NCBI GenBank assembly: GCA_008477525.1
Contig: SPDT01000005.1
Location: forward strand, 124,001-188,000
Length of the DNA: 64,000 nucleotides
Direction of reading: 5' to 3'
Source of the DNA: Hypomyces perniciosus
Lineage: Eukaryota; Ascomycota; Sordariomycetes; Hypocreales; Hypocreaceae
The position numbers and the translations under genes were made by a program. Below the pieces are notes generated by a model. The model was not told the origin of the DNA. It did not search any database and was given only the letters and a program-made list of their open reading frames with translations. Of this stretch, positions 24,140-35,795 are shown one piece after another (position 1 is the stretch's first letter; every line of letters begins with the position of its first letter).

Positions 24140-24905
24140 ATTTGTTTTGTATAAAAATAAACGCCAAAAACCATTCCAATAGTAAGGATGGTAAAATATA
24201 AAAGCAAAAGAATGTCACGGTCGCATCCCCCGTCCACCCCCCACCCGCCTGTCCGTCCCTCCACCGGCGACTCCGCGCCGACCCCGGGGTTGCCATCGGC
24301 CCCCCCAGCGGCCACCCCTCCTCGATGGACGCTTCGCAGTGGCAGCGTGCTGAGAAGATCAATATATTAGCTCGGACTTGTCGGCAAGGAAAACGGGGTC
24401 GGCCACATCGTACGGTATTGCTCCGGAGGGGGGGGTCGGCCGGCGAGGAAGCTTGTGGCGCCGGAGGCGCGGTGTTTGAGAGGGGGTTGAGTGACAGCCA
24501 AAAGCTATTCAGAAGTCAGCATTTATCATGTTAATAGGATAAATCATGATGGGTAAAAACGAATGTCTGACTTACCGAGCCACATTTTTTTTAAAAAAAT
24601 AATAATGAAACGAGTGTCTGGGGATGAGAAGAAAACCAAGTTTGCATGATGCTTGGGAAACCAAAAAGTTTGTTTGGTGATGTGTGATGATGTGTGAGTT
24701 GATGATGGAAACAAAAGAGAAAGGAAATGCAAAAACTCGGTCCATGGACAGGATTTTTATCCCCTACAAAGTAGCGAAGGAACGAACTCGTGGTCGTTAA
24801 GAAAGTGCAAGATGGCTAGCAAGTCGGGAATTGCGCCTTCGACATTTGGCGACTCTTCCTCCTCCGGAATTGCATCACCGCCTCCCAGAGACGTCGTTGT
24901 CATGG
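24140..24905. repeat. Diverged duplicated segment, copy 1
   Basis: Copy 1 of a locally repeated segment whose blocks occur in the same order in copy 2 (25125-25820). Matching blocks include AAACGCCAAAAAC near 24159, a GC-rich stretch CGCGCCGACCCCGGG at about 24275, the block TCAATATATTAGCTCGGACT near 24358, CTATTCAGAAGTC near 24506, a GTCCATGGA/TTTTATC block near 24740 and GAATTGCATCACCGC near 24866. On the minus strand it can encode a hydrophobic stretch (LLLLYFTILTIGMVFGVYFY) and a short segment ending DKSELIY before TGA. No full ORF is intact, so a decayed gene or an intron-rich unknown gene are both possible. Confidence 0.75.
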
Positions 24906-25124
24906 ACTTTTTTGTGGGCGTACTTGCAGACGTGCCCCTCAGTAAATCTACGAATCTGCAGCAACAAACCTCTGGTACAACACAGCACAATCCGCGCATT
25001 TTGTTCTACTGCTTGCCTCAGCATTTGTCCCATTGGGTTTATCGAATTAAATGGTAAATCTGTACTTCGTGCATTACGTGTAATACAGCAAAGACATCAC
25101 ATAATAAGAGACCAAAAATATATT

Positions 25125-25820
25125 AACGCTGGTTTATTTTATTTTTTATAAGCATAAACGCCAAAAACTATGCCAATTATAAAGATGGTAAAATATATGA
25201 GGAAAAGAATGGAAGGGTCGCAACCCGCCTCAACCCCCCACCCCTACGCCGTCCGTCTCTCCTCCGGCGCCCCCGCGCCGACCCCGGGTTGGCCGTCAGC
25301 CCCCCCAGCGGCCCTTCCCTCTTCCCTTGACGCGTCACAGCGGCGGCGTGCTGAGAAAATCAATATATTAGCTCGGACTTCTCGACAATGAAAACGGGGT
25401 CGGCCGCAACATACGGTATTGTGAGGAAGAGGGGGCGGGGCCCTGGGAGGCAGAGCTGACGGCAGGGTCGGCCGGCGAGTAAACAGTGGGCGCCGGTGGC
25501 GCGGTGGTGGTGGTGGTGGGGGGGAGGAGGGTGATCCACGCGCTATTCAGAAGTCGGCATCTTTTTTATGAATGTTTTGTGGATGAGAAGAAAAGAAGAA
25601 GAAGAAGAACGAATCATCCCATCCATGGGAAGAAGTTTTATCTCCTACACAAGTATCAAAGGGAAAGAACTTGTGGTCAAGTTTACCGAGAACAAGTAGG
25701 TTGGGAAAGGACGAGATGATACGGAAGTCAACAACGATGTGGGAAGTTGGGGACTGCGCCCGACATTTGGCGGTACTTCCTCTTCTAGAATTGCATCACC
25801 GCTTCCCAGTTCAAAAAAAA
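25125..25820. repeat. Diverged duplicated segment, copy 2
   Basis: Second copy of the segment at 24140-24905, direct orientation, about 1 kb away. Block order is preserved but there are many substitutions and indels, including a 1-base difference in the GC-rich part and simple-repeat expansion (GTG/GGT run near 25503-25520, GAA run near 25593-25608). On the minus strand the hydrophobic stretch (ILFLIYFTIFIIGIVFGVYAY) and the EKSELIY ending are both still readable, but in frames that do not join without a splice or shift. Probably an old tandem duplication. Confidence 0.75.
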
Positions 25821-26326
25821 AAGGGAAAGCCATGCGTAAACGGTTTGGAAAGTATATTACGTTAAGAAAGGTAGGCGCATTTACAAGACAGGATCCGAGA
25901 GTCTGGCAGTTGAGAACCTGAGAACCTGAGAATCTGAGAAGCCGAGTGCCAGTCGACTGGCAAGGTTTTGGACTACGAAGTACTCCGTAGATGAATGTTA
26001 AATCAACTTCGCATCTACTCCCTGCATCGCGGGAGCTTATGGCTCTGCCTTTGTCTATACTCGCTCGTAATGATTCATGTGATCCAAGACTGCTTGCACT
26101 CAAGGCCCATCTCAACTTACACACTGCTTAGCCCCCAACCTTGTACCACAAAAACCTTAACTAGTTGGAATTTCCATGTTGCTATTTAAGACGGTGCATG
26201 TCGCAATCTCATAGCCTAATTCTTCCAACACAATCGACGTCTCTATATACCTATTTCAATATTCTCATATGCCAGCAGCACCTCTACAATCTTTCCAAAC
26301 AAATCATCCTCATACCCCACACGAGA

Positions 26327-26980
26327 ATGGAGCATCAAGCACCAGGGCAGCGCACACTCATAGACATCGACCTTGCTCCCCCTTCATACGACAATGTCTC
26401 CTCTGCGGGCAGCACATTCGACGAGAGCATAGAAACTGAGTGGGACAAGCAATGCCCTCCCAACTGGGAAACACAGCGATGGAATTTTGGCATGATAATT
26501 GACCCGGGCACCCCATCCATCGACTGGGAAGCGCGGTTCCTAATTCATGCTAAAAACTTGCCTCGTCTGATGAGGCAGGGCTTCCATTGGTCTGTTGCCA
26601 ATGTGAAAAGGGGAGATGGATATATGCTCATTGGCAAGGAGGATGTTCGAGGTGAATTTCCAAAAATGGGCAACTGGAAAAACGCCCGCGTCTACTTTTT
26701 AAAGGACTTGTCAGAGCCTGCTCAGTGGTTCGCTCGTCTCATTGTCTTGTCCGATAAGATTCCGATACTTTCAGAATTCAGGTTGGAGAATCTCAGAGCC
26801 AATCAGGTACGATGGTCTGAGGCTTTCAACTGGAATGGGAAATACATATATTGTTACAACTATTGTCAAAATTCGAATTCTGACGAAGGTTTCAACACAA
26901 TCTACGACAACATGTCCTTGAATGGATGGTGGTCCTGGCCGACCAAGAAGGTTGAGCAGGACCCCAATCGGAAAGAATGA
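26327..26980 (+). CDS. Orphan protein of unknown function, 217 residues
   Basis: A single-exon frame starts at ATG 26327 (MEHQAPGQ) and ends at TGA 26978-26980. An in-frame ATG at 26198 would add 43 residues, but that stretch looks like a CT-rich leader rather than protein. The protein is soluble, without a signal peptide or membrane helix, and rich in aromatic residues: Trp pairs and clusters (QRWNFGM, FHWSV, NWKNARVYF, LNGWWSWP) and Tyr/Asn runs (YIYCYNYCQNSNS). I recognise no domain. Balanced amino-acid use and length argue that it is real. It sits between the duplicated segment and the siderophore transporter and could be a lineage-specific gene. Confidence 0.55.
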   Translation: MEHQAPGQRTLIDIDLAPPSYDNVSSAGSTFDESIETEWDKQCPPNWETQRWNFGMIIDPGTPSIDWEARFLIHAKNLPRLMRQGFHWSVANVKRGDGYMLIGKEDVRGEFPKMGNWKNARVYFLKDLSEPAQWFARLIVLSDKIPILSEFRLENLRANQVRWSEAFNWNGKYIYCYNYCQNSNSDEGFNTIYDNMSLNGWWSWPTKKVEQDPNRKE

Positions 26981-27551
26981 TGACAACATACCTCCATATC
27001 ATGAGGTTGAAAACCTGTGAGAGGGCGACTAGAACTGTGCTCTATTGCACATTTTTAGGGGGTCATGGGCGAGATGTGGGTAAATCGGGATCATGATGAC
27101 CGCACAGTTGGGGTGGAGCGAGGGTGCTCTACCGGAAGACGATCCCTGGAATGGAGGAACTTGCCATTCATGATACCTAAGATTGTTGACTTTAAGGCGG
27201 TATTGACTACTAGGTACTATTATCAAGTATCACTTATATGAAGATTTACCAACTTTTGGTCCCGACGGATTGAATATCCGATCCCACTTTGGACTGCCTT
27301 TCGATAAGTTTACGGATGACTTGATCGCTTCTAAGCATTAGGCAGGAAGTCCAAGCTGAAGCGAGACAGCACTGTCTGGTATCAGAGATGAAAGGCACTC
27401 TTGGCATGGGATATATAAAAATGAATTACATTAAGATGAACATCAAATTGACTTGAAGTATGGACCTATTCACAATTAACTGAACGAGACATGGCGGAGA
27501 AGGCGACAAGTAGATACACCGTCGTTAATTTATCTGTCGCCATCATCCAGT
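26981..27551. other. Convergent intergenic region
   Basis: About 570 AT-rich bases between the 3' ends of the orphan and the siderophore transporter genes. No coding frame or notable repeat seen. Confidence 0.6.
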
Positions 27552-29351
27552 TCATCGCGCAGCTTCACCCTCACGGTCATCAGCAGCCCCTTGCCTCTCA
27601 GCGTCCTTAGCCAGTGATTGCTCATTGGTAAGCTTAGGATTCCGGGTACACAATGAAAATGCTATCAGTGGAACGCAAATGCAGATTCCAGTAATAGTCA
27701 GCAGTCGCTGGATATGCTGGTAGGCGTCGACAATGGCGTCTCGTTCAGGGGTGCCAGGCGGGTAGATGGTAGCGACCTCAAGAGGATTCTTGTACACGGC
27801 CACGGCCAAGGTCGAGTTAATGTTGGCAAGTCGATCCTCCAGCACAGACGGCAGTATTTGAGTCCACATGGCGCCAGAGACGGTGTTTCCAAGAGCAGAT
27901 CCGACGTTGTAGACGGCCAGGTAAAGACCCGTCATGACAGCCAAGTTTTCGTGCTTCAAGCCGACCTGGAGAGAGGCCTGGGCAGTATATGGGAACATGC
28001 CACCAGCGACACCGAGGAGCACTTGTGCGCCGATGACTCCGGCACGGCTGCCGCCAGAGGTAGAACCACGGTAGTGAATGAGCAAGCCAAAGGCGGCCAG
28101 GAAGAGGCAGGTTCCCATAATGATGAAGATCTTGAGTCGGCGAACCATGAAAACCACCAAACCGAGAAGAGGGCCAACGATGACGCTGGTGAAGGAGTAG
28201 AGCGAGGTGATACGAGTGGCTGTCGTGATAGAGAAATTGAACGCGACAACGAGTACCGTGTAAAGGAAGTCACCTTGCATGGTCCAGGCAAAGTTCAAGC
28301 AGATGGCAATCCCGATAGGCGCCCACACAGATCGATCCTTCATAAGAGAGAAAGGAACCAAAGGATGGGGGGCTTTGAGCTCCCAGATGATGAAGATAGG
28401 GATACAGAGTACGCCAATGACGAGCGGCGCAATGATGTGCGCAGAGCGCCATTGCGATTGAACACCGCCGGCAAGAGTAAAGGGAACCAGAATGAGAGCA
28501 AATACTGCAATCAGGAGGATGATGCCGATGACATCGAGAAGCCAGAAGAGCTCCAAGGCAAAGCTCTTAAAGCCAAGGATCTCAAAGGATGACCGGTAGC
28601 TATCAAGGCGGCCCTGCTTCTTTGCTCGACGTCCTACAACCAGCAGACTGACGATCAGAGGAAGCGCGCAAACAGGATAGATGATGCACCACATGCCAAG
28701 ACCCCAGTGCCATGTAGTTGCTCCGAGGACTGCGTCAGCGATATTACCGCTCACCCAGGTGTTGATGATGAAAGGCAAGGCCGGGATGTAGCTAAAGAAG
28801 AGACGGCCGCGAGTGGAGGTGATGTCTCCAATAATAACCTCAACAAGGAGGATAACCATAGTGTAGCCGACCTGGTAGATGATGTTGCCACCCGCAAAGG
28901 TCGCCATGTTAGTTGCGGAAGCCTCGACAATGGTTCCGAGCACATAGAAGAAGACGGAGACGCAGAGCAGCTCAACGCGGCCAAAGACATCGGCAATCTT
29001 TGCGGCCGTTGGCTGCGCGGCAGCCGCAATCACGGCTCGGATGACATTGATGGTGGACAGGAGAGAGTGACTGTCGAAAGAGCCTGTCGCATATGGCAGA
29101 TACGCGTATCGCAGCGTGCCATCGAGGCCGTAGGCGTAGGCGACGAGGAAGACGCCCACGAAGATGGAGACGCGGTCAATAAGGGTGATGGAGGAGGAGA
29201 TTGCTTCGATTCGAGCGACACCAGGCGATGTGATGTCTTTGACAGCCTCGGCCGCCGTCCTGGGGACCTCGCTGGAGTCGTTTTTTATCTCGGGAGAGCC
29301 TCCAGCCTTTTCAGTCTCATGGAGAGACGATGCGGGGTTCGTGATCGACAT
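27552..29351 (-). CDS. Siderophore-iron transporter, MirB/Sit1 (ARN) family MFS
   Basis: A single exon encodes 599 residues from ATG at 29349-29351, the normal length for siderophore-iron transporters with 14 helices. A polar N-terminal tail of about 55 residues precedes the first helix. Family marks are [23 protein letters not shown] in helix 1 and its loop, [17 protein letters not shown] in the loop after helix 2, the [32 protein letters not shown] segment, and [17 protein letters not shown]. These match fungal MirB/Sit1 proteins, which take up ferric hydroxamate siderophores by proton symport at the plasma membrane. Expected control is iron repression by an SreA-type GATA factor; a consensus-like site lies about 400 bases upstream. 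Substrate siderophore unknown. Confidence 0.92.
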   Translation of the reverse strand: MSITNPASSLHETEKAGGSPEIKNDSSEVPRTAAEAVKDITSPGVARIEAISSSITLIDRVSIFVGVFLVAYAYGLDGTLRYAYLPYATGSFDSHSLLSTINVIRAVIAAAAQPTAAKIADVFGRVELLCVSVFFYVLGTIVEASATNMATFAGGNIIYQVGYTMVILLVEVIIGDITSTRGRLFFSYIPALPFIINTWVSGNIADAVLGATTWHWGLGMWCIIYPVCALPLIVSLLVVGRRAKKQGRLDSYRSSFEILGFKSFALELFWLLDVIGIILLIAVFALILVPFTLAGGVQSQWRSAHIIAPLVIGVLCIPIFIIWELKAPHPLVPFSLMKDRSVWAPIGIAICLNFAWTMQGDFLYTVLVVAFNFSITTATRITSLYSFTSVIVGPLLGLVVFMVRRLKIFIIMGTCLFLAAFGLLIHYRGSTSGGSRAGVIGAQVLLGVAGGMFPYTAQASLQVGLKHENLAVMTGLYLAVYNVGSALGNTVSGAMWTQILPSVLEDRLANINSTLAVAVYKNPLEVATIYPPGTPERDAIVDAYQHIQRLLTITGICICVPLIAFSLCTRNPKLTNEQSLAKDAERQGAADDREGEAAR

Positions 29352-29748
29352 GGTGATGGTGATGTCTCACAAGCTGGTCGCAGACTCCAGAGGTGCCCAA
29401 TACCATCAGCAATGATGAGATTGTTCAGAAGCACACAGCAGAGGCAATGCCACAGAAGAGCAGATTACAGTACTGTCGTGTATCCTGTAAGTTTTTATTG
29501 CCAAACCTGTGCCTATCCGGGAGCTTAGACATCTGAGACAAGAGGCTGAGTCCAGTGATACATGGAGATCCGGATGCGGATTCAAAGGGAAAAGGGCATG
29601 TGAGCACAAAAACCAGCAAGTCAAAACGTCGTGCAATGAACCTTATTATATATTCGCAAACAGGCGATACAGGCTGATCTAGATCGATTAGATAAAACGA
29701 CAAAGCTTGAGCCCAGCCCCTAGACAGGAAAAAAATTATTTAGTTGAG

Positions 29749-29765
29749 TTATCTGATCATCTGAT
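29749..29765 (-). promoter_or_regulatory. Candidate iron-responsive GATA (SreA/Sre1-type) site
   Basis: On the minus strand bases 29757-29749 read ATCAGATAA, preceded by G, which fits the fungal siderophore-repressor consensus (G/A)ATC(A/T)GATAA. An adjacent, partly matching ATCAGATGA lies at 29765-29757. The site is about 400 bases upstream of the siderophore transporter start, on the promoter side. About one such 9-mer match is expected by chance in 64 kb, and another exists at 43823-43831, so position is the main support. Confidence 0.5.
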
Positions 29766-30935
29766 AGGTAGTCATTGCGGATCGAGCACTGCCGTGCGAC
29801 GACAAAATCTTCTCAACACCTTGCCATCCTTAGTTAAGATGCGAGAATGTCGGCCTGTCTAGTTCAAGCCAAGCAAATGACAAGACGAACCAACACTCCA
29901 AGTTTGCCGACATCGGTCAATCAGTAGTGCTGTCCTATTGTCGCACGAAACTCGCTGCTGGCTCGGTCATGGAGATTTGGCGTAACTTGAGTGAAGCGAC
30001 TCATTGACTGTGGGGAGGGCATGATCCGTCTTAATATTCTTTCGGATAATTTGCCATGTATCTGCTTCATACTTTGCACTATGGAATCCACTGTCCATGC
30101 AGTTGGCCGTCCGTCTCCATATATTAATCCACTCCATTCCTTGCCAAAGCGCCCAGAGTTCATTTAGCCAAGAGCTTCTGCGAAAATTCACGCATATCTG
30201 GAATGATTGGCCTACGACGGAGTACTACTACTTGGCAATGAAAACTCTGAATACCATGGCTTTGCATGACGGCTATTGGGCCATTACCCAGTTTGTCACA
30301 TTACCGAATCCGAGATGCGAAGTCTGCAACGAGGAATATGACTCTCACCCAATCTGTTTTCCAGTCTCTTGTGGTTAGTTCGACTTCGGGTCGGCGAAGA
30401 GTTGCCATCGACAGTCCGAGTATTCCGAGCAAGATCTCCAGCTTTCAGTACGGAGGCTCATCTTGTGTCTATCCTAGCCCATTGGCAATCCACCACGCTG
30501 TCATACGAGTACGAGTACAGAACGACTTGGCCCAAGAATTTGTCTCACCATTTTTGACGTTGTCTTCGCTACAACTTATTTATAGCCCGCATGGATAGTG
30601 AATGCAGTCGGATGGATCCCTCGCGTGGTTCATCTCCGAGAAGCCTAGCCGACGACCGAGATCCCAGCCCAAACTGCTGGGTGAAGCCTAAGCTTCTCCA
30701 CCAACACTCGAACCCGCGGATAACCATGATGGAGTTTTCGTCACCCTTGTTCGCTTCATAGCTGGCATTATATTATACCGACCTTTTCGTCTAGCTCAAA
30801 CAAGACGCCATGCATGCATTGTAACACTTCGGTGTAGTAGGCGTTATCCTCTTTCAGGTGCAAAGATTTCAGCCCTCATCAATTCCATTACACACACCAA
30901 GCATCTTGTGTCGATCACCGCATACCACTGCATCT

Positions 30936-30953
30936 GTACGAAGTACTTCGTAC
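30936..30953. repeat. Perfect 18-base palindrome of the TACGAAGTA motif
   Basis: Bases 30936-30953 read GTACGAAGTACTTCGTAC, identical to their reverse complement. It consists of two inverted copies of the spacer motif found across the window. Confidence 0.9.
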
Positions 30954-32626
30954 GCATATTTCCATCGCTAGGTTTCCAATCCTCTCCTCTCAACTCTTTT
31001 CTGATACTACCTTCCTATCCCTGTCGTTCATTTAGGCTCGTTGCCACACCCCTCGTATCAAGTTGATTCATGCCTTATCTTCATACGAGCAGAGCAGTAT
31101 GTAAATGGCATGCCATCAGTAATTCACGCAACAATTTTTGTTATTTCCACAGCAAACTTTATTTTATTTTTATGCCCATACTACATGGTGTGAATACGAG
31201 TAGGAACGCTTATTCGCATATTCGCACCTTGAACTCTGTTTCTACTTTTATCGCAATGCCGCTCCATCTTATGCCCTCCTGGCATCCAAAGCATCGAATG
31301 AGCCAAGATCCAACAAGCATTTCTTAGTCTTGAGCGAATTCCAAAGCCTCACGTATCTGGTGTAAGCCTCATCGGACTAAAAACAAGCATTCAAAGTTTA
31401 TTGATTGGCTCACTCTTAATTAAGCATACTTATAAACACTTGCTCAGCCGAAGGACCGAAATAGGTTTTGTTCCGATGCACATGCACTTCAAATTGGTGG
31501 CGTTAACAAAACAGAACACTGCTCCTTGCGTGTATTACTTCGTAACCCAAAGTCCACCCACCCGCCATTGTTGTTCCCTGTGCCCTACCCAATGCCAAGA
31601 AGCTGAGATGCATCTCTTTCTTGTGGCGCCGATGCAGCTGGACTCAGTAGAGCCTAAGTAGAGCCCAACTTCACAACCTTCGAAGATCGCGTGGAGAAGT
31701 GAAGTGGACCACCATGCAGTTCCTGTGTGGGGTCGGTAATAGCCGAGAGATCCTTCTATCATGAAAGATGGAGATGCAAGACTTCTTCGACAATGATGCC
31801 CCGTACATCCCTCTTCGAATTGGGCATCAATAAATGACGAATCAACTATACGAGACCTTAACGTGTACGTGCGGTTGGACAACGTCAACATGTCATTTAT
31901 CATTTACTATACCTGAATATGCAAGTGTACAGCATCTCACCGTCGGCCAGATGAATCGCTCCGAGGTTCACTCTCTCGATTCGTCCCATACAATCACGCC
32001 ATCAGCACATCTCGCATCTTGCATGATGATCTTCAGAAACACTACCATTCCGATCGCTCCCCTCAGGATATTGCAGCGAGTTCCCCTGCGTAAGGCCAAA
32101 GGCTTACCTGAAGGCTTCTGCAGCTGAGGCGAATACGAACTCTAAATGGACTCGAAACGTTGGGCGAAAAGCTTCATAGGTTCTTGTTGCGACATGATCG
32201 ACCGGCCCTTGCAGCCTAATGCCACACAAGCCAACCTGATACAGCGCATACGTATCTGCACAACTTCTCTATCCAGGGCTCGCATGAGGCTACCACCAAA
32301 GAGTCGATCTTGGCTTGCGTCCTCGGCTTGATGTCGTACGACCTGCTGTGGAGGTATATGTCTTCTGCTCGCTCCATCATTCATGGTCCATCCATACAAG
32401 CGAGCTTGTGATTTACTTATAATGGACGCTCTCCTCCCCATAGCGACACAACATCTTGACTTTGCTTGTCGTGGGATATCACTGTCTATGGTTTGGATCC
32501 TGGCACACTCCCGTGTCTCTCGCTTCTCCCTCACTCTCTTTCATTGAGTTGACTGCCACTCATTAGACAGTCTATTCACGCTCTCTTTTCTTGCGTTTGC
32601 CCAGTCATCTTTCCTTCGGATACACA

Positions 32627-34064
32627 ATGTATTTTCCCACTCTCATCTCCGTCACCGCGGCACTCTCCTCTGCCATTGGTGTCCACGGAGTGCACATACC
32701 AACCTTCATCACTGGTCGGAATGTTGAACCGGGAGACCTAGTCGCCAGAGCCGGTCCCGTACGGTATCGATCTGTGGCCGCACCTGCTCCTGAGCGACGA
32801 CAGCAAGGAGGGGGTTGGAACAAATCCCCCCTTAGCAACAACGGCCGATGTGGTGTTGAGTTCGGGACAAGATGCGGAAGTGGCGAGTGTTGTTCCAGTG
32901 CAGGGTAAGTTTTATGTCCGAGGCCGTATCATACCGGCAGTTGATGCTAAATGTTCTCTGTATAGATGGTGTGGAGCTGGATATCTGTACTGCTCAGCTC
33001 CTTCGTGCCAGTTCTCATATAGCGAAGGTTGTGACGCGAATCAAAGACCACAAGGCAAGGATACAGAGGATGTGCCGCGGCCTCATATCGGTCCTGTGCC
33101 ATATGGAGAGGCAATCTATCGCTGCGAGAGAAACGGTGTCATTGCATTGACATTTGACGATGGGCCATTCTACTACACCAAAGATGTCCTCGACTTGCTC
33201 AAGGTTCGTTCTTCATCCTCAGCCCTCTCCGTTCTCTGATGAAACTCACATCATATCCAGAAATACGGTGCCAAGGCCACCTTCTTCATCACTGGACGCA
33301 ACCTGGGCAAAGGGGCCATCAACGATCCGCAAACAGACTGGCCTGTTTTGATCAAACGCATGATCAACGACGGCCATCAGGTTGCCAGTCATACTTGGTC
33401 TCACCAGCGACTCACCACTCTGACCCAGGACTACGTCCGCAAGCAGATGATATTCAACGAGATCGCCATCGCCGACCTCCTTGGATACTTCCCGACCTAT
33501 ATGCGCCCTCCGTACTCAGCTAGCAACGAGCAGGTTGACCAATGGCTCGGCGATTTAGGATACCACATCACCTACTTCAACCTCGACACCGAAGGATACC
33601 TGCACGATTCCCGCGGCACGATTCAGCAGTCCAAAAATATATGGGACAAAGCTGTCAAGGGCAAGAACCCTGAAACAACGAGCTACCTGCAGATCGAGCA
33701 TGACCCAGTCTACCAAACAGCATACAACTTGACAGAGTACATGCTCAAAGGCTTGTTCAATAACGGCTTCAAGTCGGTGACAGTGGGAGAGTGTCTCAGA
33801 GACCCCAAGGAGAACTGGTACCGCCGGGTGGATTTCGACCGCACGACGCCCACGAAGCGCCCCGTTTCGACGACGAGTTCCACTCCCAGATCGACACTAC
33901 CCCCGTCAAAGGATGGACGATGTGGGCCAAATTCCGGTGATGCGACGTGCTTGTATGAGCCTGGAGGAACTTGCTGTTCCCAGTATGGCTGGTGTGGTAA
34001 AACGACTGGCCATTGTGGGACTGGTTGCCTGTCTGGATATGGAACCTGCGGGAAGTCCTTGTAG
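32627..34064 (+). CDS. Secreted chitin/polysaccharide deacetylase (CE4) with two CBM18 chitin-binding domains
   Basis: Three exons join in frame: 32627-32904, 32966-33203 and 33261-34064, giving 439 residues. Residues 1-20 form a signal peptide. A first CBM18-type Cys-rich module ([18 protein letters not shown]...WCGAG) is interrupted by intron 1; the CE4 NodB domain follows, with LTFDDGP (metal and catalytic Asp) and SHTWSH (metal-binding His pair), then MRPPYSAS. A Thr/Ser/Pro linker (about 385-400) leads to a second CBM18 ([12 protein letters not shown]...CCSQYGWCG) at the C-terminus. The enzyme removes acetyl groups from chitin or chitin oligomers, giving chitosan, outside the cell or in the wall. 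Roles may include wall remodelling or attack on other fungi's chitin. Confidence 0.93.
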
Positions 34065-35795
34065 ATGCGACGAAACTGCGTGTTAGTTGCACATATTGGT
34101 CAGGGGAGTGATGGATTCTGTCATGAGCTATCTTGTGAAGCTCGTCAACATGTCTAATAGCCATGGATAGTGCGAATTAGTATAGTATCGAACAGCGCAG
34201 TATTATTGCCAAACCGCAGTATGGAACTACGAGTAGACAAAAGCCGCCGGCGGTTCAGACTGTGACTCATAGCCTACTTTAAGCCTCAATCCCAATGGTC
34301 AATTTGATGTCGTCGTTTACTCTTCGTCTGCCATGTGAAGGAGCGGGATCCTCATTTGCACGTTCATCTATGAAGTAGTCCGTGAGGTGTCCTTGAGGTG
34401 TCTGTTTATGAGTTGATGGTAGGAGCGCCAGTGCAATGCCGCATGGCCTGGTGACCCCTTTTGGACGCAACAACACGAATCTTCCAGCTGAAAGCCCTGG
34501 GGGCACTATGACGCCCTGTTATCTCCATGCAAGGCCTTTAGTTCTAACCCATTTGAAGAATCAGTCTCATAGAAAACTCTTATTACCATGGACGACTCTT
34601 ACTATATATTATGTCACTCATTACTACCGATAGCCCCTCACATGGTATTATTAATAGTTGGGCAAAAAAACTCGTGTCTGCAAGAACATGTGTCAGAGAT
34701 GGATGGCCCCACCCAAGAGCCTCAATCCTCCATTCCGTACTCCGTACTTCGTATTACTCCTTGGCCAGCTCTAACCTTGATAGCACTACCGATCCTTGAT
34801 ACTACTATTACTAGTACATACTAATAGCACAACATTACGCCGTCTTACGAGCAGTGACAGGCTCGACGAAGTAGCTCTCTGAAATTATTCGGCAGTTCGA
34901 CGAAACGCTCCGTAACATGACGAATCATATTCATCGAAATTGCAAGGTGAAGCACAGAGCACATGGCTGTTTCGGCACCTACTAATATGGCAAGGCCCCA
35001 AGTTGTGCTTACTCCTCTGCAGTCTTACTTGTATTAGTTGCCACTCTGACTTCAGTCCGCTGAAACTACTATGAGCTGAAGAGTATCAAAGAAACGCAGC
35101 TGTTAGGAAACACCACAAGTAGGTTTGCTGGTGCCAATCAGCCCTGTGACTACGGAGTACATAGTCCTGCAATATGTAATATGGCAGCCACAGGAGTCCA
35201 AACGGCAGAAACGACTATCGATTATCGAGATACTTACCTTATGGAGTATTAGTACTAGTGTTGGCTTGAAAGAGTGCCTTGTTCGTCCGGAGCACCACTA
35301 GAAATGCATCTACTCGTACTTGGCAACCTGTCAAGACCTCTCTGTCAACACTAACACGAATCCATCACTGTGTGGCGATTGGCTTTTGCCTCATTCGCCA
35401 GTGGTTTGACGGCTGTTATGTTAGTAGTATAGTGATGATCCAGCTTGAAGCGTTCACTAGTTTGAGCTTTCAAGCCGATATGCCTGTGGCGTAGGAGCTA
35501 GTCATTCTCGCGGGCCTGGGGAATCTCAGCCGCTCGCATTTGTCGGGTTCCTGAAGCGATATTGCACAGGCAGATAAGGCAGACTAGCCAAGACACGGAG
35601 ACATTCTGGGGGCAATTTGGTTTTCAGCTGAGTGGACGGATCAATTGGATGTAATTGAGGCTCTCTCCCTTCATGGGGCTACCATTATCTTCAGTCTCAT
35701 ATAATAGAAGCCTATTCATCTTGTTTCCTTAGCCCAAGACATCTCTCCTTGCCAACTCTCTCTCAAACTACCAAAGACAACCACACACAGTCAAA
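34065..35795. other. Intergenic spacer
   Basis: 1.7 kb with no supported gene. A dense combination of TACTCCGTA and TACTTCGTA occurs at about 34738-34753 and another TACGGAGTAC near 35153. The last 100 bases are a pyrimidine-rich, A-rich leader for the gene at 35796, preceded by an AT-rich CATATAATAG stretch around 35698. Confidence 0.6.

Larger units (their letters stand above)
24027..26326. other. Gene-poor region holding the tandem duplication
   Basis: This 2.3 kb has no intact recognisable gene. It contains the two diverged repeat copies described separately and, near 25975-25989, a combined TACGAAGTACTCCGTA element about 340 bases upstream of the next gene. Confidence 0.6.
29352..32626. 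other. Long intergenic desert
   Basis: 3.3 kb without a supported gene. Left end is the siderophore transporter promoter with the GATA-type site. A perfect 18-base palindrome lies at 30936-30953. ATG-started frames of 90-130 codons exist (for example 30097-30378 + and the minus frame within 31535-31903), but none has a domain or a splice context that I could trust. Confidence 0.55.

Noticed and set aside
27714..28592. Plus-strand open frame of 292 codons
   Set aside because: Antisense shadow of the siderophore transporter; charged, repetitive composition typical of reverse-read membrane proteins.
28707..29528. Plus-strand open frame of 273 codons
   Set aside because: Same reason: it is opposite the N-terminal half of the siderophore transporter.
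31535..31903. Minus-strand frame of about 122 codons
   Set aside because: No domain and composition like random AT-rich spacer.
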